64,000 nucleotides of DNA from Marinomonas sp. SBI8L (GTDB lineage: Bacteria; Pseudomonadota; Gammaproteobacteria; Pseudomonadales; Marinomonadaceae): the NCBI RefSeq assembly GCF_001624705.1, contig NZ_JSEO01000005.1, positions 1 to 64,000 on the forward strand. Direction: 5' to 3'. Numbering within the stretch: the stretch's first letter is position 1; each line of letters opens with the position of its first letter. Below are positions 27,823 to 37,786 of this stretch, piece after piece. The notes below the pieces were generated by a model. That model saw only the letters and a list, made by a program, of their open reading frames with translations, had not been told where the DNA came from and made no database searches. A program made the translations under genes and the position numbers.

Positions 27823-30126
27823 TTATTTACTGGATTTACTCTTACTTGGACGCACTAAACGCTCTATATTCGCTTCTCGCATTAAACGGTTCATTGTCTG
27901 CACTACCGCATCAGCATGAGCTAAGCTAATCACTTGCTCCAACATGAGCTGAGCTTGCTCTTCTGTGATATTACGTATCACGGCTTTTACTTTAGGCAAG
28001 CTGGTCGCACTCATGGATAGAATGTCATAACCCATCGCCATTAATAAAATGGCCCCCATTGGATCACCCGCCATTTCTCCACAGACACTTAAACTAATAG
28101 ATTCATGTTGAGCTTCTATTACAATATTCAACAATGCTCTTAAAACAGCCGGGTGGAAACTATTATATAAATCTGCAACTCTAGGGTTGTTTCTATCAAC
28201 AGCTAACAAATATTGAGTTAAATCGTTACTTCCCACCGACATAAAATCTACCAAAGAAGCGAGTTGCTTAACTTGGTAAACGGCCGCTGGTACTTCGATC
28301 ATCACCCCAACTTCGGGCATTTTTACATCATAACCTTCTTCTTTTATTTCAGCATAAGCACGACGAACTAAAGCCAAAGCATCTTCAACTTCTGCGACAT
28401 TCGAAATCATAGGCAATAAAATTTTAAGATTATGTAAGCCAGAACTGGCTTTAATCATGGCTCGAATTTGCGCCAAGAAAATCTCTAGATGATCTAGGGT
28501 AACTCGAATACCACGCCAACCTAAGAATGGGTTTTCTTCATTAATAGGAAAATAAGGCAAGGCCTTATCTCCACCAATATCCAGAGTACGTACAGTCACT
28601 GGCGCTGGAGCAAAACCTTCAAGTTGTTGGCGGTAAATAGCAACCTGCTCAGCTTCAGTAGGAAAACGTTCGCGTACCATAAATGGTACTTCTGTACGAT
28701 AAAGGCCAATGCCTTCTGCTCCACGATCCAAGGAGCGCCAGATATCCGCAGATAAACCTGTGTTAACAAAAAGAGATAAGCGATGTCCATCACAGGTTTC
28801 GCAAGGTAAATCTTTAAGGGTAAGGTATTCTTCCTCTAGGGCTTTTTCTTCATCAACAATTTGCTGGAAGCTTTCAATGAGAGTGTCAGATGGGTAGGTA
28901 AATACCTGACCTTGATAACCATCAATAATCATATCGACGTTTTCAAGTTGAGTATAAGGTAAATCCAAAGCCCCCATGACGGTAGGTATTCCCATGGCAC
29001 GCGCTAAAATCGCCACATGAGAGTTACCTGACCCCATAACAGAAACTAAACCTTTAATTTTATCAAGCGGCACTTCCCCTAACATGGAAGCCGTCAACTC
29101 TTCTCCTACAATAATGGCGGATTCGCTAAAACGATCAGCAAGATTGGGAGCATTTTCCTGTAAATGCGACAGAATACGTCGCCCTAAATCACGTAAGTCA
29201 GACGCTCTTTCTCTTAAGTAAGGGTCATCCATACGATCAAAGTGGGAAATATGGAATTGGATAACTTCACGTAAAGCACCCTGAGCCCAATTGCCCCCTC
29301 GAACCTTTTGCTCTATTTCGTAAGCAAGGGCATTGTCGTCTAGCATTTTCAGGTAAACATCAAACAAGGCTTTTTCATCACTTGAAAGATGCTTAGAAAG
29401 TCTATTCCCTGCTTTTTTGATGTCTTTTCGAACAGCTAATAAAGCGGCATTAAAAGCACTTAATTCAGCCTCAATGTCATCAATCTTGCGATCCGGTATA
29501 ACATTAAGATCCGCAGGCGGATACACAACAATTGCTTTAGCAATGGCAACACCAGAGCTTCCAGCAATCCCTTTATATCTAAGATCACCCTCTGGCTTCG
29601 CATTTGAGTTTAAGCTTGTCATAGCCCCAGTTGCTTCAGCATGCGCAATAACACCTGCTAACTGAGCCGACAAGGTAATTAAAAAGGCTTCTTCACCTTC
29701 ATCAAAGCGACGCTTATCTTCATGCTGCACAACCAATACACCAAGTACTTGGCGATGGTGAATGATAGGAACACCTAGGAAGGATTGATATCTCTCTTCC
29801 CCTGTACCTTTCAAATAATGAAACGAAGGGTGAGAGTGGGCATCTTCTAAGTTAACAGGCTCAGCACGACGCCCAACTAAACTAACAAGACCTTCATCAG
29901 GTTTAAGACTTGCTTGTCCCGCTACCTCGGAGTTTAAGCCCCGAGTTGCCATCAAAATATAATCTTGAGAGTTAGGATCAACTAGGTAGATAGAGCAAAC
30001 TTCGGCGCGCATAGCGCGTCGTACACGACGAACAATGATGTCCAGTGCAGCAGGCAGCGACTGAGCCGCTGTTACTTCCTGTGTAATACGTCTGAGCAAA
30101 CCTAGCATAGCTTTCCTTACAAGCAA
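27823..30126 (-). CDS. ptsP: PTS-Ntr enzyme I (EINtr), GAF-containing
   Basis: First phosphotransferase of the nitrogen-related PTS: autophosphorylates with PEP and passes phosphate to NPr. It has 767 residues. An N-terminal GAF domain (about 10-165) is a nitrogen-status sensor in the family. The enzyme I core follows, with the phosphohistidine near residue 370 in GSGNSHVAILARAMGIPTVMG, and the PEP-binding barrel has the RTEVPFMVRERFP and CGEMAGDP segments. It lies 7 bases after rppH, the usual order. Confidence 0.96.
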   Translation of the reverse strand: MLVRKAMLGLLRRITQEVTAAQSLPAALDIIVRRVRRAMRAEVCSIYLVDPNSQDYILMATRGLNSEVAGQASLKPDEGLVSLVGRRAEPVNLEDAHSHPSFHYLKGTGEERYQSFLGVPIIHHRQVLGVLVVQHEDKRRFDEGEEAFLITLSAQLAGVIAHAEATGAMTSLNSNAKPEGDLRYKGIAGSSGVAIAKAIVVYPPADLNVIPDRKIDDIEAELSAFNAALLAVRKDIKKAGNRLSKHLSSDEKALFDVYLKMLDDNALAYEIEQKVRGGNWAQGALREVIQFHISHFDRMDDPYLRERASDLRDLGRRILSHLQENAPNLADRFSESAIIVGEELTASMLGEVPLDKIKGLVSVMGSGNSHVAILARAMGIPTVMGALDLPYTQLENVDMIIDGYQGQVFTYPSDTLIESFQQIVDEEKALEEEYLTLKDLPCETCDGHRLSLFVNTGLSADIWRSLDRGAEGIGLYRTEVPFMVRERFPTEAEQVAIYRQQLEGFAPAPVTVRTLDIGGDKALPYFPINEENPFLGWRGIRVTLDHLEIFLAQIRAMIKASSGLHNLKILLPMISNVAEVEDALALVRRAYAEIKEEGYDVKMPEVGVMIEVPAAVYQVKQLASLVDFMSVGSNDLTQYLLAVDRNNPRVADLYNSFHPAVLRALLNIVIEAQHESISLSVCGEMAGDPMGAILLMAMGYDILSMSATSLPKVKAVIRNITEEQAQLMLEQVISLAHADAVVQTMNRLMREANIERLVRPSKSKSSK

Positions 30127-30133
30127 AAATCCG

Positions 30134-30637
30134 TTAGGCCACGGATTTATCGAGTTTCTTTAACCTTTTATGAGCGTTAGGAATAAGCTCTTTTAGCGCC
30201 CGTCGATACACATCTTTTTTAAATGCCACAACTTGCCCTAAAGGGTACCAATAACTAACCCAGCGCCAACCGTCGAACTCTGGACAGTCTGCTGAATCTA
30301 CACATACACAAGCATCAGCACAGCGTATGGATAACAAATACCACTTTTGTTTCTGGCCGATACAAAGCGGCTTACTATTGTGCCTCAACATACGTTTTGG
30401 CAAACGGTAACGTAACCAACCTCGGGTTTTCCCGATGATTTCTACTTGATGAGGCTCTAACCCCACCTCTTCTTTGAGTTCACGAAAAAGCGCCTCTTCC
30501 GGCGTTTCATCATGCTTAATCCCACCTTGTGGAAACTGCCAAGCATTTTGTCCAATTCGTCGAGCCCAAAGAAGTTGGCCACGCTCGTTCATCAGTATGA
30601 TGCCCACATTCGGTCTATATCCGTCCGCATCAATCAC
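30134..30637 (-). CDS. rppH: RNA pyrophosphohydrolase RppH
   Basis: NUDIX enzyme that removes pyrophosphate from mRNA 5' ends and so triggers RNase E decay. It has 167 residues, starting [17 protein letters not shown]. The NUDIX box lies at [20 protein letters not shown] (about 38-57). It heads the rppH-ptsP-lgt-thyA-folA cluster; a divergent HAD gene starts 149 bases away. Confidence 0.96.
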   Translation of the reverse strand: MIDADGYRPNVGIILMNERGQLLWARRIGQNAWQFPQGGIKHDETPEEALFRELKEEVGLEPHQVEIIGKTRGWLRYRLPKRMLRHNSKPLCIGQKQKWYLLSIRCADACVCVDSADCPEFDGWRWVSYWYPLGQVVAFKKDVYRRALKELIPNAHKRLKKLDKSVA

Positions 30638-30786
30638 GAGCTATTACCTTTTAAAATCGTTCTTTCGAAAGTTAAAATAAATTACGCCATTGTTCCATAT
30701 TTCCCCCTTCTTCACAAATCGAACCGCTGTTAATTATTCTCACTAAAGGTATACTTTCAGGCAAAATCATGTATTGAGGAAGTCCT

Positions 30787-31443
30787 GTGACACTGGCAAT
30801 TTTTGATCTAGACGGCACCCTACTCTCGGGTGATAGTGACTACAATTGGGGGCAGTTTTTAGTAGAAGAAGGCATAGTTGATGCTGATACATATAAAACA
30901 GCTAATGATAAATTCTATCAAGATTACCTATCAGGTGGCCTAGATATTCATGAATACTTAGCCTTTAGCTTAGCCCCATTAACCCAATTCAATCAGGCTC
31001 AACTTGAAGATTTACATAATGCCTTTATGGCTAAAAAGATCATGCCTATGATGCAAGAAAAAGCCCTAAAGCTGGTTCAAGAGCATAAAGAAAAAGGCCA
31101 TTTCTTGATGATAATCACGGCCACTAATGAATTTGTAACAGGCCCGATCAGTCAATATTTTGGTATGGATCACCTTATTGCACCTATGCCAGAGATCATC
31201 GAAGATCGCTATACGGGTAAAGTCACGGGGATTCCAAGCTTTCAGGAAGGCAAAGTTACAAGGTTAAATGCTTGGCTTAAAGAAACAGGCCATACGCTGG
31301 AAGGCAGCTATTTTTATAGTGATTCTCATAACGATCTACCTCTGCTCGAATTGGTTAGCCAGCCGATTGTTGTTGATGGTGATGACAAACTTAGCCAGCT
31401 TGCTGAACAAAGAAACTGGCAACACATTTCGTTACGAGATTAA
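30787..31443 (+). CDS. HAD-IB family phosphatase (SerB/PA0335-like)
   Basis: Phosphomonoesterase of the HAD superfamily, class IB. It has 218 residues. Motif I is FDLDGTLLSGDSDYNWG, motif II lies in MIITATNEFV, and motif III is SDSHNDLPLLE. Proteins of this type have been linked to histidinol phosphate or phosphoserine, but the substrate cannot be read from sequence. It starts with GTG behind GAGG. It diverges from rppH, next to which relatives are found in Pseudomonas. Confidence 0.9.
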   Translation: MTLAIFDLDGTLLSGDSDYNWGQFLVEEGIVDADTYKTANDKFYQDYLSGGLDIHEYLAFSLAPLTQFNQAQLEDLHNAFMAKKIMPMMQEKALKLVQEHKEKGHFLMIITATNEFVTGPISQYFGMDHLIAPMPEIIEDRYTGKVTGIPSFQEGKVTRLNAWLKETGHTLEGSYFYSDSHNDLPLLELVSQPIVVDGDDKLSQLAEQRNWQHISLRD

Positions 31444-31450
31444 TATCAAT

Positions 31451-31490
31451 AACATATAAAAAGGCAGCCTAAGCTGCCTTTTTATATGTT
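31451..31490. terminator. Bidirectional terminator between the HAD gene and rlmI
   Basis: Perfect 18-bp inverted repeat, outer AACATATAAAAAGGCAGC with a CTAA loop. It carries a T-run on both strands between convergent genes. Confidence 0.9.
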
Positions 31491-31501
31491 ACGCCTGACT
31501 A

Positions 31502-32707
31502 TCAAAGCCCCATATTATTATGGACACGATAGAAAAGTGCTTTTAGGTATTCTGTCTCTTCAATTGATGCATGAACTGGATGATCTGGCGCTTGAGTTCC
31601 ACGATAAATTAGCTGAGAAAAACGTTCTAGTGAACGAGAGTTACTACGAACAATCTCATGTAATTTCTCTTCTTTTAAATGCATTGAGCAAGATGCCGTC
31701 ACCAAGGTGCCGCCTTTTGCTACCAAACGCATCGCAAGCTGATTTGCTCTGTAGTAGGCACTCTCACCTGATTTAGTATCTTTACGACGAGTAATAAAAG
31801 CTGGCGGATCTATCACAACCACATCAAACCTTTGTTTATCATCAATCAGAGATTGCATAGACTCGAAAGCATCCCCTTGCATCAAGTTAGCATTACCTTC
31901 GTACTGGTTCATCGTCAGATTACTTTCTACATGACCTAATGCTTTTTCAGAAGCGTCAATAAAGGTCACATCAGTCGCACCAGCAGAAGCCGCCTGCACA
32001 CCCCATCCACCGACATAAGAAAATACATCTAGCACACGTTTCCCAGGGCTAAAGGTTTGCAAGGTTTTGCGGTTCTCTCTGTGATCATAGAACCAACCTG
32101 TTTTTTGGCCGTCCCAAACAGGCGCTTCAAACAAAACATCATTTTCTTGCAGGTAAACAACTTCAGGCACGGTGCCAAAGGCTTCTTCTACATAAGAGTT
32201 TAGACCCTCCACATCGCGCATCTTGCCATCATTTTTCATCAAGATAGCTGAAGGTTTAATCACTTCTTGCAAGGCTGTCACTATCTCTTCTTTAATGCGT
32301 TCCATACCAGCCGTCGAAATTTGTACCACTAAAATATCAGCAAAACGATCAACAACTAGACCTGAAAGGCCATCAGAATCGCCAAAAACAAGACGATAAT
32401 ATGGGGCTGGGTAAACAGACTCTCTCAATGACAAAGCAATTTTTAAGCGATGCACAACTAGAGACTTATCCATAGGCGATTTAAGGTCACGACTAATCAA
32501 ACGGCCACAAATCAAGGTACTTGGATTAATCATAGCTATTCCTAATGGCTTGCCATTAGCTGCTTCGACTACTACCTGATCACCAGCGGTAAACTGTTTC
32601 AAAGGCGTAGCATCTGTATTTACTTCATTACTGTAAATCCATTGATGGCCTGCTCTTAAACGTCTGTCCGCTTGGCCTTTTAGTCGTATTACACTCAAAA
32701 TAATCAT
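31502..32707 (-). CDS. rlmI: 23S rRNA (cytosine-1962-C5)-methyltransferase RlmI
   Basis: SAM-dependent m5C methyltransferase. The frame extends to 32818, but the family starts close to VIRLKGQADRRLRAGHQWIYSNEV, so the ATG at 32707 was chosen (401 residues). An N-terminal PUA domain (about 1-75) is followed by an RNase H-like domain and a Rossmann methyltransferase with DVFSYVGGWGVQAASAGA. The VVIDPPAF motif follows, with the catalytic cysteine in TASCS. It diverges from the HDOD gene. Confidence 0.93.
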   Translation of the reverse strand: MIILSVIRLKGQADRRLRAGHQWIYSNEVNTDATPLKQFTAGDQVVVEAANGKPLGIAMINPSTLICGRLISRDLKSPMDKSLVVHRLKIALSLRESVYPAPYYRLVFGDSDGLSGLVVDRFADILVVQISTAGMERIKEEIVTALQEVIKPSAILMKNDGKMRDVEGLNSYVEEAFGTVPEVVYLQENDVLFEAPVWDGQKTGWFYDHRENRKTLQTFSPGKRVLDVFSYVGGWGVQAASAGATDVTFIDASEKALGHVESNLTMNQYEGNANLMQGDAFESMQSLIDDKQRFDVVVIDPPAFITRRKDTKSGESAYYRANQLAMRLVAKGGTLVTASCSMHLKEEKLHEIVRSNSRSLERFSQLIYRGTQAPDHPVHASIEETEYLKALFYRVHNNMGL

Positions 32708-32868
32708 CCACGAAAGAGAAAAAAGCATTATAATTACTGGGCTAGATTTTGCTATGATTTTGCGGCATTCTAATCGTTTTCGTACGATTAATTTTCTATT
32801 ATTCTTTGCTGCGCCCATTTTGTAGCGTTTTCATACTGACATTATCCTGTAAATTTTATCGAGTAGTC

Positions 32869-33735
32869 ATGTCTTCCGACCTAAGCACAGACCAATTAAA
32901 ACGTGTACTCCAAGGCATCACCATACCACCACAACCTCAGGTGATGGTCGATCTTCATATGGAACAAGCCATGCCAGAGCCTGACATGGATAGAATCGCC
33001 CAAATTATTTCACAAGATGTTGGCCTTTCCGCTGCCATGCTGAAATTTGTAAACTCAGCATTTTTTGGTTTACAAAGAAAAATCACCTCTATTAAGCAAG
33101 CCGTTATGATGCTTGGTATTAATAGTGTGGCGAATATCATCAATGCATTAGCGGTTAAAAGTGAGCTTTCAGATGACTCTATCGCTTCGTTACACAGCTT
33201 TTGGGACAATGCCATGGATGTGGCGGCAGTCTGCTCAAGTATCGCTAAACAAATTGGCTTTAAGTATCAAGATGAATGTTATGCATTAGGCCTTTTTCAT
33301 AATGCTGGTATTCCTCTTATGATGCAGCGTTTCAAAGGTTATCAGCCAGTATTAGAAGAAGGTTATAACGATCCAGACTTCCAACTGACTAACCTAGAAA
33401 ACAAACACTTCAAGACAAACCACTCTGTAATAGGTTATTACCTTGCTAAATCTTGGGGCCTACCTAAGACCTGCTCCCATGTAATCGCTCATCAACACAG
33501 ACTTGAAAAGCTTTTTGGCGAACGTATTGCTGGTGATACAAAAACGCTAACCTTTGCGTCTATCTTAAAAATGGCAGAACATATTTGCAGCACTTATAAA
33601 CTAGTAGGTAATGCACAATTTGACCATGAATGGGAGAAAGTCGGCCATTATTGCCTAGAGCATTTAGAGTTAACCCCATATGACTTTGAAGGGATTATTG
33701 AAGTTTGCCATGAGCAAGGTGTTGGCGTTAGTTAA
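32869..33735 (+). CDS. HDOD domain protein
   Basis: Single HDOD domain (about residues 15-215), a catalytically inactive HD-type output module found in signalling proteins. The 288 residues contain DVGLSAAMLKFVNSAFFG and LGLFHNAGIPLMMQ, where a true HD phosphohydrolase would have His-Asp. The open frame starts at 32806, but the ATG at 32869 fits the domain start. No membrane segment. Function unknown; the neighbours give no clue. Confidence 0.88.
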   Translation: MSSDLSTDQLKRVLQGITIPPQPQVMVDLHMEQAMPEPDMDRIAQIISQDVGLSAAMLKFVNSAFFGLQRKITSIKQAVMMLGINSVANIINALAVKSELSDDSIASLHSFWDNAMDVAAVCSSIAKQIGFKYQDECYALGLFHNAGIPLMMQRFKGYQPVLEEGYNDPDFQLTNLENKHFKTNHSVIGYYLAKSWGLPKTCSHVIAHQHRLEKLFGERIAGDTKTLTFASILKMAEHICSTYKLVGNAQFDHEWEKVGHYCLEHLELTPYDFEGIIEVCHEQGVGVS

Positions 33736-33767
33736 CCTAAACTTGGCAAAGCAGATGTATCAAATAT

Positions 33768-33799
33768 AAAAAAAGGAAGCTAATACGCTTCCTTTTTTT
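33768..33799. terminator. Bidirectional terminator
   Basis: The stem is GGAAGC / GCTTCC with loop TAATAC, flanked by A7 and T7, between the convergent HDOD gene and the iron ABC transporter operon. Confidence 0.88.
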
Positions 33800-33824
33800 G
33801 CTTTTTTACATACTTTAAATCGAA

Positions 33825-34907
33825 CTAAGACTCTCTTGGAAATAACACCAAATGGTCCAAATGCACAGACAAACCAATTGACTGACCAACACAATGATTA
33901 TGGTGCGAAGATGCAAAGCAATATACGACTTTGCCCGACGCTAAACGCACTCTATATAAAAAGTGAGAACCTCTAAACCACTTACTGACTATCTCCCCCA
34001 TAAACTCACTATCATCATCATGCAGGATATCATCAGGGCGAATTAACAAGTCAATCTCTTCATCTGCTTTAAAGCCATGATCGGTTTTACCTTTGATTTC
34101 ACCTAAATCTGAAACCACACAGTTTGAGCCACACACTTTTGAAGGTAACAGATCCCCATGTCCGATAAAGCTCGCAACAAATCTTGTCGCTGGCTTATGG
34201 TAAATCTGATAAGCCGTATCTAATTGATGAATTTGTCCTTCACTCATGACAGCAATCTGATCAGCCATCGCAAAGGCTTCCATTTGATCATGAGAAACTA
34301 AAATCGCGCTCATTTTTTCAGCTAAGAGAATTGCCCTTACATCAGGCACTAACTCTTCTCTTAACTTGGCATCCAAACCAGAAAAGGGCTCGTCCATTAA
34401 CAAGAGTTTAGGTTTAGGCGCCATAGCACGTGCCAGTGCAATACGCTGTTGTTGACCACCCGACAGAGAACTTGGATACCTAGTTTCAAATCCACTCAAG
34501 CCAACTAATTTTAATAAGTGCTCTGTACGCTGCTGACGCTCGGATTTACTCCAATGCTGAATACCAAATTCAATATTCTGACTAATGGTTAAGTGTGGAA
34601 ATAAAGCGACATCTTGAAACACCATGCCGATATTTCTTTGCTCAGGGTTAATCAAAGAACCTGGCTCAGATAACACCTTACCATCTAATTCTATCGTCCC
34701 TGCAGAGACTTGCTCAAAGCCCGCAATAGCTCTTAACAAAGTTGACTTACCACAGCCACTCGGCCCCAACAAACAGCCAATTTGCCCAGCGACTAGCTTA
34801 AAGTTAACGCCTTGAATAATGGCCTTATCATCATAGGAAACAGATACATTCTTAATATCTAAATCTGTCAACATATGAGCAGGTGGTAATGAAGTCATAT
34901 CTCTCAC
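33825..34907 (-). CDS. fbpC: Fe3+ ABC transporter ATP-binding protein (FbpC/AfuC type)
   Basis: Energises ferric iron uptake together with the two genes before it. It has 360 residues: an ABC domain with Walker A GPSGCGKST, signature LSGGQQQRIALARAMA and Walker B LLLMDEPFSGLDA, then a C-terminal TOBE-like domain. The start is GTG at 34907; ATG codons at residues 4 and 12 are alternatives. It begins 17 bases after fbpB. Confidence 0.92.
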   Translation of the reverse strand: MRDMTSLPPAHMLTDLDIKNVSVSYDDKAIIQGVNFKLVAGQIGCLLGPSGCGKSTLLRAIAGFEQVSAGTIELDGKVLSEPGSLINPEQRNIGMVFQDVALFPHLTISQNIEFGIQHWSKSERQQRTEHLLKLVGLSGFETRYPSSLSGGQQQRIALARAMAPKPKLLLMDEPFSGLDAKLREELVPDVRAILLAEKMSAILVSHDQMEAFAMADQIAVMSEGQIHQLDTAYQIYHKPATRFVASFIGHGDLLPSKVCGSNCVVSDLGEIKGKTDHGFKADEEIDLLIRPDDILHDDDSEFMGEIVSKWFRGSHFLYRVRLASGKVVYCFASSHHNHCVGQSIGLSVHLDHLVLFPRES

Positions 34908-34924
34908 TTAAAACGTACTCAAGG

Positions 34925-36580
34925 TTAATGTGCTTGACCTGAGCCAATCGAACGACTCAGAAGAATAACAGGAACTAAACCCACCAACACTATCATTAAG
35001 GAAGCAGGTGCAGCATCAGCTAATCGCTCATCTGAGGCAAGCTCAAACGCCCTAACAGCCAAAGTATTAAAGTTGAACGGCCTTAATATTAAAGTGGCTG
35101 GTAGCTCTTTCAATACATCAACAAAGACAATCAATAATGCCGTTAATACCGAACTCTTCATCAAAGGTAGATGTATTTTACGTAACACATCCATAGGCTT
35201 ATAACCTAAAGAGCGTCCCGCAGCATCTAAACTAGGGGTAATTTTACCCAACCCACTTTGAACAGCACCAAGCGAAACTGCCATAAATCGAACAGTATAA
35301 GCGAATAAAAGCGCAAACAAGGTACCGGATAGAATCAGACCAAATCTCACCTCGAATACCTCTTGAACCCAAGCGATAATCTTATGATCTAACCATGCAA
35401 ATGGGATAATAATGCCAATTGCGATAATAGTACCCGGCAAAGCGTATCCTAACCCAGCGACAGTAACAGAAGCTTGCACCGCTTTACGCTTATTCAAACG
35501 GCTTGCATAAGCTAATATAAGTGCTAAAACTACCGCAATCAATGCGGCTAACGCAGCAAGATACAAGGAGTTCCAAGCCAGTTGAATAAATGAAGAATCT
35601 ATTCCTTCTGAACTAAAAATAGCCCAGTAAGTTAGCTGCAATCCCGGCACAATAAAACCTAAAAAGACAGGTAAAAAGCACACCAGCGCTGCGAGTACAC
35701 CTTGCTTCTTATTCAACTCAATTTTACGGTTAGATGCCTTACGAATACCTGAAGAGTGATAACTAATACGGCGTCTTGAATAGCGTTCTAACAAAATAAG
35801 GCAAGTAACGAATAACAAGAGCACTGAGGCTAATTGAGATGCCGCAGCCGCATCACCAAAACCATTAAAGGTACGCATAATACCCGTGGTAAAACTGGCG
35901 ACCCCAAAGTATTTAACCGTGCCGTAATCGGCTAAGGTTTCCATCAAGGCTAGTGTCACACCTGCAACAATGGCAGGTCTTGCTAAAGGTAAGGCGAGCT
36001 TAAAAAACGAGCGAGTATGGCTATACCCTAAAGAGCGGCTTACTTCTAATGTATTTGCCGATTGTTCTAAAAATGCAGCCCGAGACATGAGATAAACATA
36101 GGGATAAAGCACAAGTGATAACATCACAATTGCACCGGGCAGAGAACGCACTTCGAAAAACCAATACTCCCCGTAAGATAAACCTGTTAGATCACGAATG
36201 AGGGTTTGAACAGGGCCAGCAAAATCTAATAAACCAGTATAGGTATAAGCAATAATATAAGCTGGTACTGCCAAGGGTAATAGCAAAGCCCAAGCTAGCC
36301 ATTTATGCCCAGGAAAACGACACACACTTGTTAACCAAGCGGTTGGTACACCTAGCAAAAGGCTGCCTGCACCGACACCCAACATTAATAATAAGGAACT
36401 AGAAATATAGTCAGTTAGGACAGTATCAATAAGATGCTGCCAAACATTGGCTTGACCTGTGAGGACATTGGTCAAGATAACCAAAACAGGCAAAGCCAAC
36501 AGAAGTGCAACCGCAACAGAAATAAGCATCAACCAATTTGGTCGAAATAAGGTCATTCTTTTGGCCAAATCCAACATCAT
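34925..36580 (-). CDS. fbpB: Fe3+ ABC transporter permease, fused two-domain (FbpB type)
   Basis: Inner-membrane channel for ferric iron. The 551 residues hold about 12 membrane helices and two BPD_transp_1 domains in tandem, each with an EAA-like loop (EVSRSLGYSHTRSFFKLALPLARP and DAAGRSLGYKPMDVLRKIHLPL). It lies between fbpA and fbpC on one transcript. Confidence 0.93.
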   Translation of the reverse strand: MMLDLAKRMTLFRPNWLMLISVAVALLLALPVLVILTNVLTGQANVWQHLIDTVLTDYISSSLLLMLGVGAGSLLLGVPTAWLTSVCRFPGHKWLAWALLLPLAVPAYIIAYTYTGLLDFAGPVQTLIRDLTGLSYGEYWFFEVRSLPGAIVMLSLVLYPYVYLMSRAAFLEQSANTLEVSRSLGYSHTRSFFKLALPLARPAIVAGVTLALMETLADYGTVKYFGVASFTTGIMRTFNGFGDAAAASQLASVLLLFVTCLILLERYSRRRISYHSSGIRKASNRKIELNKKQGVLAALVCFLPVFLGFIVPGLQLTYWAIFSSEGIDSSFIQLAWNSLYLAALAALIAVVLALILAYASRLNKRKAVQASVTVAGLGYALPGTIIAIGIIIPFAWLDHKIIAWVQEVFEVRFGLILSGTLFALLFAYTVRFMAVSLGAVQSGLGKITPSLDAAGRSLGYKPMDVLRKIHLPLMKSSVLTALLIVFVDVLKELPATLILRPFNFNTLAVRAFELASDERLADAAPASLMIVLVGLVPVILLSRSIGSGQAH

Positions 36581-36630
36581 TCCTTTCTACTTATTCTGTT
36601 TAGTTAAAGCATTAAATACAGAGTAGCAGG

Positions 36631-37704
36631 TTACTTCCAACCCGCTGCATCCATAATTTTAACCGCCTCTAAATTATTATCACCCAACTTTGTTAGGCTA
36701 ATTTTATCCGTTCTAAAGTCACCGAAGCTTGCTAGATTTACAGGAGGTGCAATACCATCAACAACTGGATATTCGTTGTTCACATCTGCGTACCAAGTTT
36801 GGGCTTCATTAGATAATAAAAATTCAATTAATTTAATTGCGCTGTCTTTATTGACTGATGCTGCAGTAATACCCGCACCACTCACATTCATATGTACACC
36901 ACGATCTGATTCTGCTTGGTTAGCCCAAAACACACCAACTTTTTCTGCCACTAATTGATCTAATGCATTATCACTCTTCATCATACGACCAAAGTAATAA
37001 GTGTTAGCAATGGTTACATCACAAACGCCTGTGGCTACAGCTTTCAATAAGTCTGTATCACCACCAAAAGGAGGTCGAGCCAAATTAGCCATCAAACCTT
37101 TCACCCACTCTTGGGTCGCCTTTGCGCCATTCACTTCTATCATAGAAGCAACCAAAGATTGATTATAGATATTTCCTGATGAGCGGACACAAATACGGCC
37201 TTTCCACTCACTATCTGCTAACGCTTCATAACTAGATAGCTGCTCAGGTGTCACTTTATCTTTAGCATAAAAAATAGTGCGTGAGCGCTGTGACAAGCTG
37301 TACCAGTAATCATCACTATCACGCAGATGCTCAGGAACGAGCTCATCTATTTTTGCAGTTTGAAACGGCTGTAATACACCCGCTTTTTTTGCTCTATGTA
37401 AACGACCGGCATCTACAGTAATAAATATATCCGCAGGGCTATATTCACCTTCAACTTGTAAACGTCTTAATAAAGCATCGGCAGAACCTGTAATTAAGTT
37501 GACTGCGACACCTGATTCCTCTTCGAAACGATCAAGCATAGGTTTGATTAGAGCTTCTTTACGAGCGGAGTAAACATTCACTTCTTCGTCAGCTATAACA
37601 GGTAAAGATAGGCCTGAAGCTAAAATAAAAGACAAGATAGAAGAAAGCTTTAAATGAGGACGAGCAAGTTTGGTAACAAGTGTTTTAGAATTAAAATTTA
37701 ACAT
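36631..37704 (-). CDS. fbpA: Periplasmic Fe3+-binding protein (FbpA/FutA type)
   Basis: Solute-binding protein of the ferric ABC transporter. The frame reaches 37773, but the ATG at 37704 gives a normal signal peptide ending ...SGLSLPVIA before DEEVNVYSARKE (357 residues). The iron-ligand tyrosine pair is in ANTYYFGR; an additional tyrosine is expected in the N-lobe segment VNVYSARKE. First gene of the fbpABC operon, with a 24-bp palindrome upstream. Confidence 0.93.
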   Translation of the reverse strand: MLNFNSKTLVTKLARPHLKLSSILSFILASGLSLPVIADEEVNVYSARKEALIKPMLDRFEEESGVAVNLITGSADALLRRLQVEGEYSPADIFITVDAGRLHRAKKAGVLQPFQTAKIDELVPEHLRDSDDYWYSLSQRSRTIFYAKDKVTPEQLSSYEALADSEWKGRICVRSSGNIYNQSLVASMIEVNGAKATQEWVKGLMANLARPPFGGDTDLLKAVATGVCDVTIANTYYFGRMMKSDNALDQLVAEKVGVFWANQAESDRGVHMNVSGAGITAASVNKDSAIKLIEFLLSNEAQTWYADVNNEYPVVDGIAPPVNLASFGDFRTDKISLTKLGDNNLEAVKIMDAAGWK

Positions 37705-37751
37705 ATAAAGTGTCGCCGTATTTATCCTGATAAAAAATCTTGAAAATATTA

Positions 37752-37775
37752 AATTGATTATAAATGAAATCAATT
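37752..37775. promoter_or_regulatory. Palindrome upstream of fbpA (candidate operator)
   Basis: AATTGATT-N8-AATCAATT, a perfect inverted repeat in the 82-base gap between the hydroxylase gene and fbpA. It is AT-rich but not a good match to the 19-bp Fur consensus. It may bind an iron-responsive or other regulator, or be a degenerate Fur site. Confidence 0.4.
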
Positions 37776-37786
37776 ACCATTTATAT

